From Beijerinckiaceae bacterium (GTDB lineage Bacteria > Pseudomonadota > Alphaproteobacteria > Rhizobiales > Beijerinckiaceae), in assembly GCA_947452005.1 (NCBI GenBank), contig CANGBC010000002.1, forward strand, positions 206,981 to 270,980: a stretch of DNA of 64,000 bases, read 5' to 3'. Numbering within the stretch: the first letter of the stretch is position 1; each line of letters opens with the position of its first letter. The notes under the pieces were generated by a model that was not told the DNA's origin, made no database searches, and worked only from the letters and a program-made list of their open reading frames with translations. This document shows, in pieces, positions 59,785 through 64,000 of the stretch. The position numbers and the translations under genes are program-made.

Positions 59785-61320
59785 TCAGATATCAAAGGAT
59801 AGCTGCGACTCGTCTTTGATTTGAGAGGCCACCTTTGGCTTTCGGCCCTTCATAGGTATTCCCGACTTGCGGCTTCCATGCTTGGCGACGATCTGACTGG
59901 CTGCCTCGGAATGCCCGGATTTCTTGCGCAGGGAATACAGCGCCTCTCTGGCTGCTTTTGCGGCCTCAGTGTGATCCACAATAGGCTTTGGATAGGAGAG
60001 TGAATCTGATCCCGGCCAAAGCCATGGCTCGTGGATAAAAACATCAGGCACAGAATCGATTTCAGGAACATAGGCGCGCACGAAGGCGCCCGTCGGATCC
60101 TGATCGAGGCTTTGCTTGACGGGATTGTAGACGCGCATCGTATTGATCCCCGTTGTCCCCGATTGCATCTGCACCTGCGACCAATGGATTCCCGGTTCAT
60201 AGTCGACGAATTGCCGCGCCAGATGGAGCCCGCTGGCGCGCCATGGCAGCCACAAATGATAGCTCGCAAAAGACATCAGCATGGCGCGCATTCGGAAATT
60301 GATCCACCCATGCTGGCTGAGGGCTCGCATGCAAGCATCTACGAATGGAAAGCCCGTCTGACCCGCGCACCAAGCCGCAAGTCGCTCAGGATCAGGACTA
60401 TCTCCGCGAAGACCATCATAGGTGCGATGCAAATTCTCGAATTCGAGACGCGGTTCATCCTCCAGCTTTTGCATGAAGTGACAATGCCAATGCTGGCGGC
60501 TCATGAAGGACGTCAGCGATCCTCTCCAGCTCTTCGAGGCATAATCGTTTTGGTGGCTGAGCGTCCTTATTCGCTTCGACGTTGACTGCGCCACTTCACG
60601 CATTGAGATCGCACCCCATGTGAGGTGGGGTGAAATGCGCGAGCAGGCGTCAAAGGCGGTAACGGGGCTCGACATCTGGTACCGATATTCGCGCCCACGC
60701 TCACTCAGAAAGCTGTCCAACATGGCGAGCGCTGCTGCCCTCCCTCCGCGTTGACGTGAAGGGCACGGGTCTGACGGAAGGCCCAGCTCGGCGGGAGTCG
60801 GAATATGCACCGGCCATTCGCCACTGATCGGCGCGAGAGCGAATGGCGGCTGCGTGACTGGCTCCGCCATCATACTGTCCCATGACTGAGCCCAGCCATT
60901 GCGTGATTTCAGGCGTCGGACCACACCAAATTGGCGCGGCTCATGCCATGGCACGCCATTCTGCCTTGCCCATGCTGCGACGCTAAGGTCGCGTGCAAAG
61001 GTCCAACCATTACCGGTTTCCTCATGGCTCCATAAAGATGAAATGCCGTGCTGCCTGTGTAGCTCTGCCAAAATCGAGACAGCGTCGCCCACCATAATGC
61101 ACAGCGGCTGCCCGAGCAGCGCAAGAGATGCTTGAAGCTCTTGCAGACTTTCGGCAGCAAAGGCCCATTGTCTGGCTGATGCGTCAGGCTGCGCCCAGAA
61201 ATCAGGCTCGACAATGTATAGCGGCAGGACAGGGCCCATCTTTGCCGCTTGCGCAAGCGGGCGGTGATCAGCCACACGCAAATCGCGCTTGAACCAGACA
61301 ATATTCAGGGGCTTTTTCAC
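59785..61320 (-). CDS. Cryptochrome/DNA photolyase family protein
   Basis: 511 residues from a GTG at 61320, whose GTGA overlaps the stop of the upstream photolyase-like gene. N-terminal antenna domain: KPLNIVWFKRDLRVADHRPL. C-terminal FAD domain: TGFPFVDACMRALSQHGWINFRMRAMLMSFASYHL, FVDYEPGIHWSQVQMQSGTTGINTMRVYNP. This is a complete photolyase/cryptochrome. The GINTMRVYNP ending resembles the bacterial cryptochrome/photolyase group rather than DASH. C-terminal tail is basic. It repairs UV lesions or senses light; which one is not decided by sequence. Confidence 0.92.
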   Translation of the reverse strand: MKKPLNIVWFKRDLRVADHRPLAQAAKMGPVLPLYIVEPDFWAQPDASARQWAFAAESLQELQASLALLGQPLCIMVGDAVSILAELHRQHGISSLWSHEETGNGWTFARDLSVAAWARQNGVPWHEPRQFGVVRRLKSRNGWAQSWDSMMAEPVTQPPFALAPISGEWPVHIPTPAELGLPSDPCPSRQRGGRAAALAMLDSFLSERGREYRYQMSSPVTAFDACSRISPHLTWGAISMREVAQSTSKRIRTLSHQNDYASKSWRGSLTSFMSRQHWHCHFMQKLEDEPRLEFENLHRTYDGLRGDSPDPERLAAWCAGQTGFPFVDACMRALSQHGWINFRMRAMLMSFASYHLWLPWRASGLHLARQFVDYEPGIHWSQVQMQSGTTGINTMRVYNPVKQSLDQDPTGAFVRAYVPEIDSVPDVFIHEPWLWPGSDSLSYPKPIVDHTEAAKAAREALYSLRKKSGHSEAASQIVAKHGSRKSGIPMKGRKPKVASQIKDESQLSFDI

Positions 61321-62513
61321 GTTGCAAAGCCAGCTTCGCGCAGAACAGCGGGGATCTGTTCCTTGAATGGAAAGAAACCCTTTTTGGCATGCGGCCAGAA
61401 AGAACTGTCCCAAGCGCGGCGCACTTGGACGAAACGAATCCCTTCACGTGCGAGCAATGGCGCGAGATGCGCCAAGGCATCTGCCACGGGGCCGACCGGC
61501 GCATAGGGAGTCACGATCTGCTTAACGCCTGCTGCATCGGCAGCGGCGATCAACGCAGGCGCGTTGAGCCTCTCGATCAAATTGGCAGCGCAGCCGAAAT
61601 GCTCTCCTGCACGCAGCGTAGCGTCCAAAGCAGCGGATCGTGCGAAGGCGCGCGCGCCATCCCCCCAAAGGAGATCCGGGTCTGCTGCAACAAGGACCGA
61701 GCGGAAACCGGACTGATCAAAGATGGATTCCGGATGCATATCCTCATGCGTGACAAGCAAGATGGATGACTGGCTCGCATCATAGTGCGTGAGCTCCTTC
61801 AGATGACGAGCGGGCTCAAGGGGCGCTTCTGTCAATTCAAAAGGCTCTTGCGCCAAGCCTCTGGGTGCAAAGCGACCTTGCGTATAGCGAGCGATATTGT
61901 CTGTTGTGGCAAGGTAGGTCTTGCCACAGGTTTGCAATCCCGCGACCCACCGCCAGGACAGAGTGTTACTCGCCGGATCAGCATCAAGCAGATGGCGCAG
62001 AAAGAAATCCGCGCCCAATGACCAAGGCAGGCGCAGGGTGAAGATCCAGATCGATGCAAACCACATCCGCGCGTGATTATGCAGATAGCCAGCCTCAACA
62101 AGCTCCCGCGCCCAGTCGTCGAAACCCTCAATTCCCGTCTGGCCGGCCTCAGCCTTCATCACGTCGTGCATAGCGGGAAATGTATCACGCTGGTAATCGC
62201 GCTCTTGGAGAAAACGCGACCAAACGGACGGGCGCATTTCGAGCCAGCCCTTCCAATACGTCCGCCACAACACTTCCTGCACAAATTTCTCGGCGGCCTT
62301 CAACGAATGAGCGCCCAGTACATGGGAAACAACGTCATGCTCTGTGATCAAGCGATAGCGCACATAGGGCGACAACCGGGACACAGCACTCGGTCGACCC
62401 GGGCCAGCGTCGGTGTTGCGACCCACATCATAGGGTCGACCGGCCGCCGGCAGGAATTTCGTCAGTTGCTCGACTGCGCTCGATCGCGACGGTGGAAAAG
62501 GTAAACCTGTCAT
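61317..62513 (-). CDS. Photolyase-like FAD-binding protein with apparently permuted domain order
   Basis: 398 residues from the ATG at 62513. The FAD-binding helical domain is N-terminal (residues ~40-215: VLWRTYWKGWLEMRP, TGIEGFDDWARELVEAGYLHNHARMWFASIWIF, DADPASNTLSWRWVAG), whereas in photolyases it is C-terminal. It is followed by an alpha/beta region (~248-395: SSILLVTHEDMH, SVLVAADPDLLWG, VKQIVTPYAPVGPVADAL, FWPHAKKGFFPFKEQIP) resembling the photolyase antenna domain. The start of this permuted arrangement is independent of the downstream gene, with which it is coupled by GTGA; probably light-related repair. Confidence 0.82.
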   Translation of the reverse strand: MTGLPFPPSRSSAVEQLTKFLPAAGRPYDVGRNTDAGPGRPSAVSRLSPYVRYRLITEHDVVSHVLGAHSLKAAEKFVQEVLWRTYWKGWLEMRPSVWSRFLQERDYQRDTFPAMHDVMKAEAGQTGIEGFDDWARELVEAGYLHNHARMWFASIWIFTLRLPWSLGADFFLRHLLDADPASNTLSWRWVAGLQTCGKTYLATTDNIARYTQGRFAPRGLAQEPFELTEAPLEPARHLKELTHYDASQSSILLVTHEDMHPESIFDQSGFRSVLVAADPDLLWGDGARAFARSAALDATLRAGEHFGCAANLIERLNAPALIAAADAAGVKQIVTPYAPVGPVADALAHLAPLLAREGIRFVQVRRAWDSSFWPHAKKGFFPFKEQIPAVLREAGFAT

Positions 62514-62907
62514 CCGGATAAGATCACCTGCAAGGGAAGCTCTGTGCCGTATACGAAGAGACCTACCAGTCTGTATCCATCCGCTGACGGCAAAAACGCC
62601 AGCTTTTTTCATTGGGCCAAGATTAAAAGTGACTAGCTGGCTCGCGCAGCCCTTTGCCTCCGAAATCCTGGGGGCTCTTGATGCCAGCCTTCTTCAGGCT
62701 GACGATGGGAAAAGGTGCCGAGGCCTGAACCACCCGAGCAGGCGCCCAAAACAGGCACGGAATTTGACAAATAAATATTTGAAAAAAAGGCATAATTTTA
62801 TAAACCTCCAGCCGGACGCTCGTAGAGTTTCGACGCTGACCGGATGGCCAAACACGGTCGCACATCGTGATCAGACTTCGTCGTGCGCGACTTTTGGAGA
62901 AGAAAAT
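62514..62907. other. Decayed intergenic region
   Basis: About 390 bp. It contains a fragment of an NMT1-type receptor gene (62644-62715) and an AT-rich stretch (62755-62810, including TTGACA at 62764 and CATAAT at 62791, spacing 21) that may hold the promoter of the next gene. No complete gene is seen. Confidence 0.55.
62644..62715 (-). pseudogene. Fragment of an NMT1-type substrate-binding protein gene
   Basis: Read on the minus strand it encodes PFPIVSLKKAGIKSPQDFGG and KGLREPA, matching FSIVSLKKAGIKTPKDLEGK and VLGAPA of the receptor encoded at 48009-49019. The DNA is similarly close (CTTCTTCAGGCTGACGATGG shared). Only ~70 bp remain, with no start or flanking domain, so it is a remnant of a related receptor gene or of a past duplication. 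Confidence 0.75.
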
Positions 62908-63399
62908 ATGATCAGAAAAATGATGCTCGCTGCAGCCCTTGTGGCGACATTCGCATTACCCGCGAGCGCAAAAAATTTGGCTGTTCCGGAAAAGAACCCA
63001 GCCGCAACAATCTCCATTCCCGAGAGCTGGGAACTGATAGAGAATGATTTTGGCTATTCAGCCGTCTCAGAAGACGAAGAAGTTATTTTCTCAATTGAAT
63101 CAGCCAGCGGTGCGCGGATCGACAAACTGTTTGAATCCAATGAAAAATGGATGATCGAACAAGAGATCGTTCCCAAGGGCAAAGCCGTCGAAGAGGAATT
63201 GACGATTGGCGGCATTCCAGCCAAAGTTTTCACCTATCAGGCGACTGACTTTGATGGCGATACAGTGATCGATTTCGTGGTGCTTCCCGCTGGCAACAAC
63301 CGGATCATGCTCATCACCCTCTGGGCCTCCGAAGAAGGACGCGCAGCCAACAAGGCTGAGATTTCAGACCTTTTGATGAGCATCAAATCAATCAAATAA
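62908..63399 (+). CDS. Small secreted protein of unknown function
   Basis: 163 residues from the ATG at 62908 (GGAGAAG upstream). A signal peptide (MIRKMMLAAALVATFALPASA) precedes KNLAVPEKNPAATISIPESWELIEN, then a compact mixed alpha/beta domain (SIESASGARIDKLFESNEKWM, EELTIGGIPAKVFTYQATDFDGDTVIDFVVLPAGNNRIMLITLW). It resembles periplasmic proteins that present a PsbP/DUF1795-like fold, but I cannot name the family. It is not obviously linked to its neighbours. Confidence 0.7.
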   Translation: MIRKMMLAAALVATFALPASAKNLAVPEKNPAATISIPESWELIENDFGYSAVSEDEEVIFSIESASGARIDKLFESNEKWMIEQEIVPKGKAVEEELTIGGIPAKVFTYQATDFDGDTVIDFVVLPAGNNRIMLITLWASEEGRAANKAEISDLLMSIKSIK

Positions 63400-63460
63400 G
63401 CGAGACAATCTGACGCCCGTTTGCCAACGGGCGTCAGCGTTTTCATCAAAGGACAGTTGC

Positions 63461-63889
63461 ATGAAATATGAACTCTCTGGCTCAATCATGCAGACGCTGG
63501 CCATTGATCTCGCGCCCGGCGAAGTCATCTTCAGCCAAACCAATAGCATGTGCTGGATGAACGACGCGATTGAGATGAACACCCATACGGGCGGCGGCAT
63601 TTTCTCTGGTCTGATGCGCAGTTTTGGCGGCGGCAGTTTCTTCGTCACGGATTTTACAGCGACAGGAAATGGGCACATTGCCTTCGCGCCACTATTTCCG
63701 GGTACCATCATCCCAGTCACGCTCAATCCCGGACAGTCGATCATTTGCCGGAAAGAAACTTTTCTTTGCGCCGAAAGATCCGTGTCTCTCGAAATTGCGT
63801 GGCAACAAAAGATCGGCGCTGGCTTCTTCGGTGGGTCCGGGTTCATCTTACAAAACCTGGATTCACATTCGAAGTGCAACGCGGTTTAG
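63461..63889 (+). pseudogene. AIM24 (TIGR00266)-family gene truncated by an IS30-family insertion
   Basis: The open frame gives 142 residues: MKYELSGSIMQTLAIDLAPGEVIFSQTNSMCWM, GGGIFSGLMRSFGGGSFFVTDF and GGSGFILQNL are AIM24-family features. Full-length relatives continue for roughly another 80-100 residues after GGxGFILQKL. Here the frame instead runs into nine residues (DSHSKCNAV) encoded by the end of the IS element, then stops. The remaining AIM24 part, if present, lies beyond the window. It has its own start and ribosome site but the product is probably inactive. Confidence 0.78.
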
Positions 63890-64000
63890 CGACTGACTGA
63901 AAAGCTCGTGTGGTGTCTTGAACGCCAGTCGCTTTCGGGGCCGATTATTCAACAGGTCTTCAATTTGAGCAAGTTCAGTATCTGTCACTGACGATAGTGG
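63863..64000 (-). mobile_element. IS30-family insertion sequence, transposase 3' end (runs off right edge)
   Basis: On the minus strand the last 45 codons and stop of a transposase are visible: AQIEDLLNNRPRKRLAFKTP then HELFSQSLNRVALRM. LNNRPRKRLxFKTP is a signature of the C-terminus of IS30-family DDE transposases. The element end lies near 63858-63870 (ATTCACATTCGAAGTGCAAC), close to the AIM24 disruption point. Only one end is in the window, so the target duplication cannot be checked. Confidence 0.88.

Noticed and set aside
62764..62796. TTGACA / CATAAT promoter for the gene at 62908
   Set aside because: Spacing of 21 bp is too long for a normal sigma-70 promoter; the region is only noted as AT-rich.
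1..64000. CRISPR arrays, tRNA, rRNA or prophage genes
   Set aside because: I looked for regularly spaced repeats, cloverleaf-like sequences and phage structural genes and saw none; the repeats present are dispersed intergenic palindromes.

Overview
The window is 64 kb of an alphaproteobacterial chromosome, most likely Hyphomicrobiales; the family cannot be fixed from sequence alone. The supporting signs are fairly high GC, a homospermidine pathway (homospermidine synthase plus a fold-III ornithine decarboxylase with a long structured leader), NMT1-, Bug-, TRAP- and TAXI-type solute receptors, an AprI/Inh-like protein, and palindromic intergenic repeats of the GTCATTGCGAG...CTCGCAATGAC kind. 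Coding density is high. Many genes are coupled by 1-4 bp overlaps (ATGA, GTGA, TGATG). I saw no rRNA, tRNA or CRISPR.

Layout. 1-4.6 kb: start of a CobW-type GTPase, an amine oxidase, a split ThDP decarboxylase, and a NicO-type metal exporter with its DUF1007 partner. 4.7-8.0 kb: hss and odc with a candidate leader RNA. 8.1-10.9 kb: OpgG, a GNAT enzyme and a creatininase-family enzyme. 11.1-13.6 kb: a complete NMT1-type ABC importer. 13.7-21.4 kb: orphan solute receptors (Bug, NMT1, DctP, TAXI) mixed with a 2-hydroxyacid dehydrogenase, an RlpA-like protein and small envelope proteins. 21.5-28.2 kb: a catabolic block with a zinc alcohol dehydrogenase, two cytoplasmic 4,5-dihydroxyphthalate-decarboxylase-like proteins, an alpha/beta hydrolase, a LigJ-type 4-oxalomesaconate hydratase and an HpcH/HpaI aldolase. 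28.4 kb: an NRAMP-related transporter.

29.9-36.4 kb: a tightly coupled five-gene operon encoding an NfrA-like outer-membrane protein, an NfrB-like glycosyltransferase, a periplasmic binding protein, a membrane diguanylate cyclase and UDP-GlcNAc 2-epimerase. In E. coli the matching functions (NfrA, NfrB, DgcJ, WecB) are encoded apart and make a c-di-GMP-controlled ManNAc-type glycan used by phage N4. Having them in one operon, with an extra periplasmic sensor-like protein and an NfrB without its C-terminal c-di-GMP domain, is the most interesting system here.

36.4-49.0 kb: a PhoX-type protein; a second catabolic block (Bug receptor, dihydroxyphthalate-decarboxylase-like protein, amidohydrolase) divergent from a LysR regulator with two HTH domains; small secreted proteins, VOC and FAH enzymes, a beta-hydroxyacid dehydrogenase, and another NMT1-type ABC importer. 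49.4-59.7 kb: a complete assimilatory nitrate operon (importer, FAD oxidoreductase, ferredoxin-type nitrite reductase, Fe-S/FAD/NAD reductase, NasA). 59.8-62.5 kb: two translationally coupled photolyase-family genes, one apparently circularly permuted. 62.5-64 kb: a decayed region with a solute-receptor gene fragment, a small secreted protein, and an AIM24-family gene cut by an IS30-family element that runs off the right edge.
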